In this document: in pieces, positions 42,611-50,556 of the stretch
Numbering within the stretch: the stretch's first letter is position 1
Layout of the letters: each line of letters begins with the position of its first letter
Assembly: GCA_024642215.1 (NCBI GenBank)
Contig: JAHEBO010000013.1
Coordinates: 1-57,113 of the forward strand
From: Limnohabitans sp.
GTDB lineage: Bacteria; Pseudomonadota; Gammaproteobacteria; Burkholderiales; Burkholderiaceae_C
Direction of reading: 5' to 3'
DNA length: 57,113 nucleotides
Translations under genes and position numbers: made by a program
Notes under the pieces: generated by a model
The model's input: the letters and a program-made list of their open reading frames with translations, nothing else
Told to the model about the DNA's origin: nothing
The model's database searches: none

Positions 42611-43917
42611 ACCGCGCACCACGCAACACACGTTCAGCCCACGCGCTTGGTGCAGCGTATGGCCTGCTCGCCTTGCCCCTGTCGTTTGTGGCCTTGCCCA
42701 TGTATGTCAATTTGCCGCATGTCTATGCCACGCAATATGCCGTGCCTTTGACAACGCTCGGTGTCGTTTTGTTGGTCAGTCGTTTGTTGGATGCATTCAT
42801 AGATCCTTGGATGGGACGCATCAGCGACGTCTTGTATGGCAGGTCAATCCAAGCGGTTCGCGCAGCAGCCATGGGCTTGGCGCTCTTGTTGTGGATGTCG
42901 TTTGCGGCTTTGTTTTTTCCACCGCACTTCGCCGCTAGCACGGGCTATGTGGCTTGGGTCGCCATTTGCATCAGCTTGTGCCACCTCACTTACAGCGGCA
43001 TGAGCATTCTTCATCAAGCATGGGCAACCCGATTGGGCGGCGATGCGCTGCAACAAGGCCGCGTGATTGCTTGGCGTGAGGGTGCGGGGTTGGTCGGGGT
43101 GATCTTGGCCTCGCTGTTGCCTGCATTGGCGGGCTGGGAACCCACGGCTGTTTTGTTGGGCGTGCTCTTGGTCATTGGCCTGTGGTCGTGGTCGCGGGTT
43201 TTCACAACGAATGCAGTGCGCGTGCCCAACACAGAAGTTCAGCATTCGACCCATGCCATGCGCTTACCAGTTCAACAAAGCTTGTTTGTCAAACTTTTGT
43301 GCGTGTTCATGCTCAATGGCATCGCCAGTGCGGTGCCTGCCAGTTTGGTGATGTTCTTTGTAGAAGATCAAATACAAGCTTCTGCTGACATTGCGCCATG
43401 GTTTTTGGGTGTTTACTTTGTGGCCGGTGTGCTGTCTTTGCCGGTTTGGTTGAAACTCATTCGCCAATTTGGTTTGGCACCCACATGGGGTGCTGGCATG
43501 GTGTTGGCCATCGCAAGTTTTGGATGTGTGTGCTTTTTAGGCCCAGGTGATGAACGCCTTTTTCTAGGTGTTTGCATCGCCTCTGGCATTGCCTTGGGGG
43601 CTGACATGGTGGTGCCTGGTGCTTTGCTCAATCGCGTCATCGACCACTTGGGTCATCGCGGTCAAGCAGAAGGTTTGTATTTGGGTTGGTGGAACCTCAT
43701 CAGCAAATTCAATTTGGCGCTGGCGGCAGGCTTGTGTTTGCCGCTCTTGGCCAGTTGGGGCTATGCCCCGGGTGTGCAAAGTGCAGAAGGCCTGCAAGCA
43801 CTTTCTCTGACTTACGGTGTGTTGCCTTGCATTTTGAAAACATTGGCGTTGGCAATTCTTTATTATTTTTGGATTCAACCGTCAGCCTCTGTGCTGACAT
43901 CAAGGGGCAACACATGA
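42607..43917 (+). CDS. MFS_2-type (GPH-like) transporter
   Basis: A 436-residue carrier with twelve helices resembling the melibiose-permease/MFSD2 group: the loop after helix 2, DAFIDPWMGRISDVLYG, carries the conserved Asp residues, and there is a matching LGWWNLISKFNLALAAGL late in the chain. In eukaryotes MFSD2 moves lysophospholipids, so a lipid substrate is plausible in this operon. ATG start overlaps the previous stop (ATGA). Confidence 0.86.
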   Translation: MNRAPRNTRSAHALGAAYGLLALPLSFVALPMYVNLPHVYATQYAVPLTTLGVVLLVSRLLDAFIDPWMGRISDVLYGRSIQAVRAAAMGLALLLWMSFAALFFPPHFAASTGYVAWVAICISLCHLTYSGMSILHQAWATRLGGDALQQGRVIAWREGAGLVGVILASLLPALAGWEPTAVLLGVLLVIGLWSWSRVFTTNAVRVPNTEVQHSTHAMRLPVQQSLFVKLLCVFMLNGIASAVPASLVMFFVEDQIQASADIAPWFLGVYFVAGVLSLPVWLKLIRQFGLAPTWGAGMVLAIASFGCVCFLGPGDERLFLGVCIASGIALGADMVVPGALLNRVIDHLGHRGQAEGLYLGWWNLISKFNLALAAGLCLPLLASWGYAPGVQSAEGLQALSLTYGVLPCILKTLALAILYYFWIQPSASVLTSRGNT

Positions 43918-44525
43918 ACAGACGACACTGCTTGCAGCAAATGTCCCACAGCCTGACTGCGCCTTTGCTTTTGCGGACAGCGAGCACTGCTGCGCTGGTG
44001 GGTGGTGTTGGCCTTTTGTCGGGTTGCGCTGGCCCGCAAGTGGCCGATTACGCCGCGCAAACGCCGACTCTGGACTTGCGCACTTACTTCGACGGCACTG
44101 TCGATGCTTGGGGCGTCTTCACCGACCGCTCGGGTCGTGTGGTGAAGCGTTTCAAGGTGGTGATGGACTGTCAGTGGCAAGGCGATGAAGGTGTTTTAGA
44201 CGAGGCCTTCACCTATTCTGACGGCACGCAACAGCGACGCATTTGGAAGTTGAAAGCCTTGCCGCAAGGACGTTATGAAGGCCGCGCCGACGATGTGGTG
44301 GGCATGGCCGCTGGCGAAGTCAAAGGAAACACCTTCCGTTGGCAATACACCATGGCTTTGCCTGTAGATGGCACTGTTTGGCATGTGCAGTTTGACGACT
44401 GGATGTACCTCATGGACGAGCAAGTGATGATGAACAAAGCCGTCATGCGCAAATGGGGCGTGACATTGGGTGAAGTGACGCTGTCATTCAAGCGCCGCCT
44501 CAAACCGATAGGTCGTGTGTCATGA
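43914..44525 (+). CDS. DUF3833 lipoprotein
   Basis: A 203-residue lipoprotein: long N-terminus with lipobox LLSGCAG (Cys about residue 39), then the DUF3833 core with LRTYFDGTVDAWGVFTDRSG, VMDCQWQGDEGVLDEAFTYSDG and FDDWMYLMDEQVMMNKAVM. DUF3833 is lipocalin-like in its strand pattern and is a regular member of CFA/DUF1365 operons. ATGA overlap with both neighbours. Confidence 0.88.
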   Translation: MNRRHCLQQMSHSLTAPLLLRTASTAALVGGVGLLSGCAGPQVADYAAQTPTLDLRTYFDGTVDAWGVFTDRSGRVVKRFKVVMDCQWQGDEGVLDEAFTYSDGTQQRRIWKLKALPQGRYEGRADDVVGMAAGEVKGNTFRWQYTMALPVDGTVWHVQFDDWMYLMDEQVMMNKAVMRKWGVTLGEVTLSFKRRLKPIGRVS

Positions 44526-45385
44526 ACTTAGATGCTGCCAAAGTAGGTATCAGTGGCGCCTCCTTGGGCCCACTCACAAGCCCAGTGAAGCGTCGATGGG
44601 GCGCACCCTTGAACCAGCCCATGGCGCAGTGGCAGGGTCGCCGCGTCTGGTTGATTGGTGCTTCAAGCGGTATCGGCTTGGCTTGTGCAAAAGCATTGCA
44701 TGCTGCGGGTGCCAACGTTGTCATTTCTGCTCGCGACTTGGGCGTGGTGTCTGAATGGGCCGAACAGTGCAAACAACAAGGGCGCGCTGTTGCTTTGTTG
44801 CCCTTGGATGTGACCGATGCCTTGCAAGTTCGTTACGCCATGCGTCAAGTGGTGGCCATGGGACCCTTGGACATGGTGCTCTACTGTGCGGGACATTACC
44901 GTGCGCATCGCGCAACGGCGTTTGATTTGAACGACATGTTGCGCCACCAAGAGGTGAATTACAACGGTTTGCTGCGTGTCCTGGATGTGGCCTTGCCGGT
45001 GTTGTTGCAGCAAGGTTTTGGCCACGTCAGTTTGGTCAGCAGTGTGGCTGGGTGGCGGGGGTTGCCCAACGGTTTGGCTTATGGACCCACCAAGGCCGCC
45101 GTGACGCATTTGGCAGAAACTTTGTACATGGATTTGCAAGACAAAGGCATTGGCGTGAGTCTCATCAACCCTGGCTTTGTGGCCACGCCTCTGACGGCGC
45201 AAAACAATTTTCAGATGCCTGCATTGATGTCACCCGAAGATGCCGCCAAAGCCATGTTGCAAGGTTGGGCAGAAGGCTTGTTTGACATTCATTTTCCCAA
45301 GCGCTTTACGCTTTGGTTGAAGTTGTTGCGCCTCTTGCCTTATCGCATGTACTTCGCCCTGGTGCGACGTTTTACAGGATTGTGA
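44522..45385 (+). CDS. short-chain dehydrogenase/reductase
   Basis: A 287-residue NAD(P)-dependent SDR: cofactor loop IGASSGIGLA (about 45-54), active-site Ser174 in LVSSVAG, Tyr187 and Lys191 in YGPTK, and the conserved LINPGFVATPLT. The first 35 residues are an extension without family similarity and the last 40 are basic and hydrophobic, possibly membrane-attached. It completes the lipid-modifying operon; a role in reducing an oxidised fatty-acid product is inferred. Overlaps the DUF3833 stop (ATGA). Confidence 0.92.
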   Translation: MNLDAAKVGISGASLGPLTSPVKRRWGAPLNQPMAQWQGRRVWLIGASSGIGLACAKALHAAGANVVISARDLGVVSEWAEQCKQQGRAVALLPLDVTDALQVRYAMRQVVAMGPLDMVLYCAGHYRAHRATAFDLNDMLRHQEVNYNGLLRVLDVALPVLLQQGFGHVSLVSSVAGWRGLPNGLAYGPTKAAVTHLAETLYMDLQDKGIGVSLINPGFVATPLTAQNNFQMPALMSPEDAAKAMLQGWAEGLFDIHFPKRFTLWLKLLRLLPYRMYFALVRRFTGL

Positions 45386-45387
45386 AG

Positions 45388-45822
45388 ATGAGCTCACGAC
45401 TGCGCTTTGAACAAATTGCCCATTACTTTGAAACGCTCACGCCGCAAAGTGTGTCACATTTGAAAGACTATTACAGTGCCTCAGCGCGCTTCAAAGACCC
45501 CTTCAATGACGTCACGGGCGTGCCAGCCATTGAGAAAATCTTTGACCACATGTTTGTGTCATTGACCCAGCCGCGATTTGTGATCACCGGCCAAGTCGTT
45601 GAGGGTGATCAAGCGTTTTTAACGTGGGAGTTTCGCTTTTGTTTCAAGCGCTTTGACACCCACACTGAACAAGTGGTGTTGGGCACCAGTCATTTGGTGC
45701 TGGATGAGCAGCAGCGCATCTGTTTGCACCGAGATTACTGGGATGCGGCTGAAGAGCTGTATGAAAAACTGCCCTGGGTGGGCGCTTTGATGCGTTGGCT
45801 CAAAAAAAGGGCCAACAGTTAA
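45388..45822 (+). CDS. NTF2/SnoaL-like protein
   Basis: A 144-residue protein of the nuclear-transport-factor-2-like fold (FKDPFNDVTGVPAIEKIFDHMF and LVLDEQQRICLHRDYWDAAEELYE are the typical strand-helix blocks). Such proteins form small cone-shaped pockets for enzymes or binding. Last gene of the eight-gene operon, two bases after the SDR stop. Specific function unknown. Confidence 0.88.
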   Translation: MSSRLRFEQIAHYFETLTPQSVSHLKDYYSASARFKDPFNDVTGVPAIEKIFDHMFVSLTQPRFVITGQVVEGDQAFLTWEFRFCFKRFDTHTEQVVLGTSHLVLDEQQRICLHRDYWDAAEELYEKLPWVGALMRWLKKRANS

Positions 45823-45833
45823 AGCTGTTGGCC
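45803..45833 (-). terminator. terminator of the GST gene
   Basis: Stem GGCCAACAG (45810-45818) and CTGTTGGCC (45825-45833), loop six bases; read on the minus strand it is followed by seven T (the A run at 45803-45808). It lies just past the GST stop and overlaps the end of the NTF2-like gene. Confidence 0.8.
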
Positions 45834-45854
45834 ATGAGCGGGGCAGCGCCGCTT

Positions 45855-46469
45855 TTAAGCGGGCAAGCTGTCGATGAAGCTTTGACGCTGCATCAACTTG
45901 GCGTGCAGTTTGTCTAAGTTGGGGTACGTGTCACGCCATTGAATGGCGGGAAAGCGGAAATCCAAATAACCCAGTGCACAGCCCACAGCAATGTCCGACA
46001 AGCTCAGGTGAGCACCTGAGCAGTAAGGCTTGTCGCCCAGACCGTGTGACATGGCGCGCAGTGATTCTGCAATTTTGTGCAACTGGCGGTCAATCCATGC
46101 TTGGCTGCGCTGTTCGGCTGGGCGATGCGGCCATACCGCTTCCATGCGGGCCAGCAAGGCGGCGTCTAGCAAACCATCTGCCAAAGCCTCCCAAGTCTTG
46201 ACTTCAGCACGCTCACGGCCATTCACCGGGATCAGTTTGCCAACAGGCGACAAAGTGTCCAAATATTCCACAATGACTCTGGAATCGAATACGGCCTCGC
46301 CACCTTCCAAAACCAAGCAAGGCACTTTGCCCAAGGGGTTGGAGGCATGAATGGTGGTGTTGGCCGACCAGACATCTTCGGCCACCATACGGTAGTCCAG
46401 TTTCTTTTCAGCCATCACGATGCAAACCTTGCGGACATAAGGGCTGGTGGGTGAACCGATCAATTTCAT
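45855..46469 (-). CDS. glutathione S-transferase family protein
   Basis: A 204-residue cytoplasmic GST-like protein. N-terminal thioredoxin-like domain (about 1-78) with the start KLIGSPTSPYVRKV, cis-proline block LGKVPCLVLE and FDSRVIVEYLD, then the all-helical C-domain with LSLSDIAVGCALGYLDFRF. Ser/Cys near SPTSPYVRK is the likely thiol-activating residue. Convergent with the lipid operon and divergent from purB. Confidence 0.92.
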   Translation of the reverse strand: MKLIGSPTSPYVRKVCIVMAEKKLDYRMVAEDVWSANTTIHASNPLGKVPCLVLEGGEAVFDSRVIVEYLDTLSPVGKLIPVNGRERAEVKTWEALADGLLDAALLARMEAVWPHRPAEQRSQAWIDRQLHKIAESLRAMSHGLGDKPYCSGAHLSLSDIAVGCALGYLDFRFPAIQWRDTYPNLDKLHAKLMQRQSFIDSLPA

Positions 46470-46576
46470 GTGTTTGTTCTTGTTAAAAAGACGTCAAAAA
46501 GCAAGTCTAAGTGACGTGCATTCTAGAGGAATCGGGGGCTCAGTCATTTGTCAGGGTCAGAACTTACAATGGGCGT

Positions 46577-47983
46577 ATGACTTCTTCTCCCATTTCCGCC
46601 CTTTCGCCTTTGGATGGCCGTTACGCCAACAAACTCAACGCATTGCGTCCGCTCATGAGTGAGCTGGGGTACATGCATCGACGCGTGCAAGTTGAGATTG
46701 CCTGGTTCATTGCACTGTCCGATGCCGGTTTTGAAGAATTCAAACCCTTGTCCTTGGGGGCGCGCCGATACCTCACAGGCTTGGTCACACAATTTTCGGA
46801 ACAAGATGGCTTGGCCATCAAAGAAATTGAGAAAACCACCAATCACGATGTGAAGGCCGTGGAGTATTGGATCAAGTCCAAGTTCAATGATCGCCCCGAA
46901 CTTGAACAGGCTGCCGAGTTTGTGCACTTTGCTTGTACCAGCGAAGACATCAACAACACCAGCCACGCTTTGCAGTTGAAGGGCGCGCGTCAGCAAGTGA
47001 TCTTGCCTGCACTGGACGAAGTCATTGAACAATTGCGCGGCATGGCGCATGCATATGCCGCTGTGCCCATGCTCAGCCGCACACATGGTCAAACCGCCAG
47101 CCCCACAACGGTTGGCAAAGAGTTGGCCAATGTGGTGGTGCGATTGCGCGGCACGCGCGACAAAATTGCAGCGGTGCCCTTGAAGGCCAAAATGAATGGT
47201 GCGGTGGGCAATTACAACGCGCACCTGTCGGCTTGGCCTCACTTTGATTGGGAAAATTTTTCCAAGTCAGTGGTCGAAACACCCGAGTCGCACGAAGCAG
47301 GCGCTTCTAGCGAGCATTGGGGTTTGGGCTTGTCGTTCCAACCCTACAGCATTCAGATTGAGCCGCACGATTACATGGCTGAATTGTTCGATGCCGTGGC
47401 GCGCACCAACACCATCTTGATCGATCTGTCGCGTGACATATGGGGTTATGTCAGCTTGGGTTACTTCAAGCAACGTCTCAAAGCAGGTGAGATTGGTTCT
47501 TCCACCATGCCGCACAAAGTCAATCCCATTGACTTTGAAAATGCAGAAGGCAATTTGGGTTTGGCCAATGCCGTCTTAAAACATTTGTCGGAGAAGTTGC
47601 CCATCAGCCGTTGGCAACGCGACCTCACCGACTCTACCGTTCTGCGCAACATGGGTGTGGCCTTGGGTTACTCTGCGCTGGCCTATGCGTCCCTCATGGC
47701 GGGCTTGAAAAAGTTGGAGTTGAACGAAGAAGCCCTGGCCCAAGACTTGGACGCCGCTTGGGAAGTTTTGGCTGAACCCATTCAAACCGTCATGCGTCGA
47801 TATGGTGTGCAAGGTGCTTACGAGAAATTGAAAGAAGTGACACGTGGCAAAACCGTCACAGCAGAAGCATTGCATGGCTTGATCAAAGGGCTGGACATTC
47901 CCCAAGAGGAAAAAGACCGCTTGTTGGCCATGACGCCCGGCAGCTACATTGGCAAAGCCATTGAGCTGGCCCAGCGGGTTTAA
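46577..47983 (+). CDS. purB: adenylosuccinate lyase
   Basis: Cleaves SAICAR and adenylosuccinate, both fumarate-releasing steps of purine synthesis. The 468 residues begin with SPISALSPLDGRYANKL, the standard start, and carry TTNHDVKAVEYWIK, CTSEDINNTSHALQL, RTHGQTASPTTVGKE and the fumarase/lyase signature GSSTMPHKVNPIDFEN. ATG 46577 is chosen over an upstream frame extension with no similarity. It is followed by yaeQ after twelve bases. Confidence 0.97.
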   Translation: MTSSPISALSPLDGRYANKLNALRPLMSELGYMHRRVQVEIAWFIALSDAGFEEFKPLSLGARRYLTGLVTQFSEQDGLAIKEIEKTTNHDVKAVEYWIKSKFNDRPELEQAAEFVHFACTSEDINNTSHALQLKGARQQVILPALDEVIEQLRGMAHAYAAVPMLSRTHGQTASPTTVGKELANVVVRLRGTRDKIAAVPLKAKMNGAVGNYNAHLSAWPHFDWENFSKSVVETPESHEAGASSEHWGLGLSFQPYSIQIEPHDYMAELFDAVARTNTILIDLSRDIWGYVSLGYFKQRLKAGEIGSSTMPHKVNPIDFENAEGNLGLANAVLKHLSEKLPISRWQRDLTDSTVLRNMGVALGYSALAYASLMAGLKKLELNEEALAQDLDAAWEVLAEPIQTVMRRYGVQGAYEKLKEVTRGKTVTAEALHGLIKGLDIPQEEKDRLLAMTPGSYIGKAIELAQRV

Positions 47984-47994
47984 GCGAGTTACGC

Positions 47995-48555
47995 ATGGCG
48001 CTTAAATCCACCATCTACAAAGTCAATCTTTCCATTGCAGACATTGACCACAGTTACTACGCCGATCACGCCCTCACCTTAGCGCGTCATCCCAGCGAAA
48101 CTGACGAGCGCATGATGATTCGCTTGTTGGCTTTGTCGCTCAATGCCTACAAATTGCAAACCGATTTGAATGGTGATGGTGTGTTGGCCTTTGGCGCAGG
48201 CTTGTCCGATCCCGATGATCCGGATTTGTCACTGCGCGATTTCACGGGTCAAACGCGTTTGTGGGTGGAAGTGGGGCAGCCCGAAGACAAGCCTTTGAAC
48301 AAGGCCTGCCAAAAATCCGATGCTGTCATGGTGTATTGCTTTAACCATGCCGCAGAAGTATGGTGGCGCGGCATTGAAAGCAAACTGTCGCGCATGGACA
48401 AATTGCAAGTGTGGCGCGTGCCCACCGAGGCCAGCCAGGCGTTGGCCAAATTGGCCGAGCGCAGCATGCAAATCCAAGCCACCGTGCAAGAAGGTGCGCT
48501 TACCTTAAGCAACAGCCAAGACAGCGTGCACCTGGAAGTGGTTCGCTGGAAATAA
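47995..48555 (+). CDS. YaeQ family protein
   Basis: A 186-residue protein of the YaeQ family, whose members are PD-(D/E)XK-like in fold and of uncertain function. Blocks: ALKSTIYKVNLSIADIDHSYYADHALTLARHPSE split as IYKVNLSIADIDH and HALTLARHPSETDERMMIRLL, then DFTGQTRLWVEVGQPED. RBS weak; twelve bases after purB so probably co-transcribed. Confidence 0.93.
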   Translation: MALKSTIYKVNLSIADIDHSYYADHALTLARHPSETDERMMIRLLALSLNAYKLQTDLNGDGVLAFGAGLSDPDDPDLSLRDFTGQTRLWVEVGQPEDKPLNKACQKSDAVMVYCFNHAAEVWWRGIESKLSRMDKLQVWRVPTEASQALAKLAERSMQIQATVQEGALTLSNSQDSVHLEVVRWK

Positions 48556-48583
48556 AGGTTTTGAAAACTTGAGCTGACAGCGA

Positions 48584-49045
48584 TCAGCTCTGAAAGCCCA
48601 GAGGGACTTGCGCTTCTGCGGCGGCACGCGCCAAGTGCCGATCTTCTGCGGCACGTTCGGCATAACGATTGAAACGCCAAGAAGTGCCGTCAACCGTAAT
48701 TCGGCGCCACACCGTGCGCTTTTCGCCTGGGCTCATTTCAGTCCAGAGTTGCACCTCTTCAAAGCTACGGCCACACCCTTTGCATTCAGGGTCGCCTTGA
48801 AACGTAGAGCAAATCGCAATGCAGGGCGTATCGGGGGTGCTGGCGTACCAAGCTTGCCAAGCTTCTGCGGCAGCCAATGGCAAGGTGTATTCGTCGGCTT
48901 CTTCCTCTTTGAAATACACCATCAGCGCGTACACCTCTGCCAGCGCACGCAACTCGCGTGGCAAGGCCACCCCGTCGGGTGAGGGGTTCTTTTGGCGCCA
49001 GTAATTGATCGCCGCTTCGATGTCCGTGATGTGAATGCCAGCCAT
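48584..49045 (-). CDS. DUF3717-DUF1289 protein
   Basis: A 153-residue protein joining an N-terminal DUF3717 helical domain (HITDIEAAINYWRQKNPS, about 1-65) to a DUF1289 zinc-ribbon-like domain with cysteines in TPDTPCIAICSTF and ECKGCGRSFEEVQLW, then W..M..E blocks. Function unknown; the Cys pattern (CxxxC, CxGC) suggests a metal site. It converges on yaeQ and is divergent from the accessory cassette. Confidence 0.88.
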   Translation of the reverse strand: MAGIHITDIEAAINYWRQKNPSPDGVALPRELRALAEVYALMVYFKEEEADEYTLPLAAAEAWQAWYASTPDTPCIAICSTFQGDPECKGCGRSFEEVQLWTEMSPGEKRTVWRRITVDGTSWRFNRYAERAAEDRHLARAAAEAQVPLGFQS

Positions 49046-49123
49046 GGGGTCTTTGAAGAAGGACCGGAATCATAGCGTTTTGTGAAAGCACTTGGCAGCC
49101 ACCTTGTATTGCAAGCCATTGCA

Positions 49124-49140
49124 GGCCCTAAAACAGGGCC
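49124..49140. other. hairpin upstream of the phospholipase cassette
   Basis: GGCCCT-AAAAC-AGGGCC is a perfect 6-bp stem. On the plus strand it is followed by GCGTTTC, so it may be a weak terminator keeping outside transcription out of the cassette. A smaller GTACT-N5-AGTAC repeat lies at 49164-49178, just upstream of the first ORF. Confidence 0.35.
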
Positions 49141-49196
49141 GCGTTTCTAAGATAGCGCCATGGGTACTGCCTTAGTACTCAATACTGGAAAAAATC

Positions 49197-49481
49197 ATGT
49201 ACAAAACAACTCATCATTCAAACGCTTTGCAAATGGACTTTTGGCCGGCAGCACTGGGTGGCATTGCTTCAGACGTCTCCTTGATGTCACCGCACTGGCT
49301 TCTCTGGGGTTTCTCAAATTTTGGCACTGCCACAGAAGTGGCTGGCGACTTTCAAGCGCACTTTGCACGCGAAACTGAATCAAACGAGTTCCAACTTTTA
49401 CAAAAACTTTCACTCAACCCAGCGATTGAATGCGTCGGCGTCTCTGCGCCCACGCCTGTCCTGGTCATTGATTATTTTTAA
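49197..49481 (+). CDS. 94-residue protein of unknown function
   Basis: I do not recognise it. It starts ATG 49197 after GGAAAAAATC and reads YKTTHHSNALQMDFW, GIASDVSLMSPHWLLWGFSN and ends in APTPVLVIDYF. No signal peptide or membrane segment of normal length. A competing frame of 72 residues (49160-49378) covers the same bases; the 94-residue frame is preferred for length and its ribosome site. It is 24 bases before the phospholipase-like gene, so probably the first member of the cassette. Confidence 0.55.
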   Translation: MYKTTHHSNALQMDFWPAALGGIASDVSLMSPHWLLWGFSNFGTATEVAGDFQAHFARETESNEFQLLQKLSLNPAIECVGVSAPTPVLVIDYF

Positions 49482-49505
49482 ATTTATGCCAACAAGGAAA
49501 ACACC

Positions 49506-49910
49506 ATGCAAGTTTGCAGCATTGCTGAAACCCAACAAGTTTGGGGCCAAGGATTTTTTGACTTTTTAAAATTTGACTCGGGGACCACCAGCGGTGTGCG
49601 AGACGACGGCCAAGCCCTTGGGTCGGGCTGCGGCACAGCCTTGCTAGATGGCTTGGTGCCCGATGTGATGTTTGGCATCAACCTGCAGTCTTCTTGCGCT
49701 GCGCACGACAATCGTTACAACATGTGTGGCTTTGAAAAATCAGAGGCCGACAACTTGCTACGCACCGATATATTGAGCGCATGCGAGTCGCAAGGAGGCA
49801 ATGGACTCATGTGCAACGTCATTGCAACGGCATATGGTCTAGGGGTCAGTTTGGGTGGCGCTAAGGCCTATTCTGTTTCGCAAGAAAAAGTTTGTTTCGA
49901 AATGAACTGA
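49506..49910 (+). CDS. phospholipase A2-like protein
   Basis: A 134-residue protein with the phospholipase A2 catalytic pattern CAAHDNRYNMCG: His67-Asp68 followed three residues later by Tyr71, the spacing of His48-Asp49-Tyr52 in secreted PLA2, then SEADNLLRTDIL with an acidic residue that could be the second catalytic Asp. Seven cysteines (4, 42, 64, 74, 93, 103, 130) suggest disulfides, yet no signal peptide is seen, so it would need another export route or act inside. AAGGAAAA precedes ATG 49506. Downstream gene follows one base after the stop. Confidence 0.7.
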   Translation: MQVCSIAETQQVWGQGFFDFLKFDSGTTSGVRDDGQALGSGCGTALLDGLVPDVMFGINLQSSCAAHDNRYNMCGFEKSEADNLLRTDILSACESQGGNGLMCNVIATAYGLGVSLGGAKAYSVSQEKVCFEMN

Positions 49911-49911
49911 C

Positions 49912-50541
49912 ATGAAGCCGTCTTTGTACACATCTCACTTACATCACACGCACATTTTGTTCAACACGTGTGCAAAGGCGGCCCCGTGTTGGCAGGCTCT
50001 GTGGGTTGTGTTGATCAGCCTCTTACTGCCCTTGGCTGAGACCCATGCAACAGAGTTGTTCAATGGCATTGCCATTGATTTTGGGCAAACATTTCTGCAT
50101 GAAAAAAGAGCCATGCAATTGCATGCGGTGCTGTCGCCGCAAGAGACGCAGATCGTTGCCAACGCCATGGAAAGAATTGCAGCCACCGTCAACGAGGCAC
50201 ATTCAGCATCCTTGCAAGAGCGCTTGGCATGGCGAAAAAACACCCTCGCCCAAAATACAGAACTTAGAAATGTTTTGCATGCATCAGGCGCCGATCAGCA
50301 CTTGGGTCTAGCGGTCAAACAAATTCACCATTGGAAAATCAGTGCCCAGCGCATCGAATTTGATGTGGACTATTACATGCCAACACGTGTTGGCGCACCC
50401 CCCCAAATTTTCAGAGATCGGTATGCTGTTTCTCTAATTTCTAAAGGTTGGCAATTCAGTGGTCATCCCGATGCCACGCCCATAGGCCAATTAAGTTGTC
50501 AATACATCAATGCCTTGTGGGCTTGTCCAGAGACACCCTGA
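49912..50541 (+). CDS. signal-peptide protein, putative partner of the PLA2-like protein
   Basis: A 209-residue protein I do not recognise. A signal peptide ends near ETHA-TELF (about residue 46; hydrophobic core WVVLISLLLPLA), so the mature part is periplasmic or secreted. The body has a helical stretch (LSPQETQIVANAMERIAATVNEA, split as LSPQETQIVANAMERI and AATVNEA) and a strand-rich end with DVDYYMPTRVG. Start one base after the PLA2-like stop. The lipase-then-periplasmic-protein order recalls effector-immunity pairs; that is inference only. It converges on the protease gene with no clear terminator. Confidence 0.65.
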   Translation: MKPSLYTSHLHHTHILFNTCAKAAPCWQALWVVLISLLLPLAETHATELFNGIAIDFGQTFLHEKRAMQLHAVLSPQETQIVANAMERIAATVNEAHSASLQERLAWRKNTLAQNTELRNVLHASGADQHLGLAVKQIHHWKISAQRIEFDVDYYMPTRVGAPPQIFRDRYAVSLISKGWQFSGHPDATPIGQLSCQYINALWACPETP

Positions 50542-50556
50542 GGCTTTGGACATTCC

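Noticed and set aside
46565-46577. Leaderless purB from a TACAAT -10 box seven bases before the ATG
   Set aside because: No -35 element at proper spacing and GGG near the start may serve as a ribosome site.
49160-49378. 72-residue frame as an alternative first gene of the phospholipase cassette
   Set aside because: It overlaps the 94-residue frame, lacks a good ribosome site and is rich in residues typical of out-of-frame translation.
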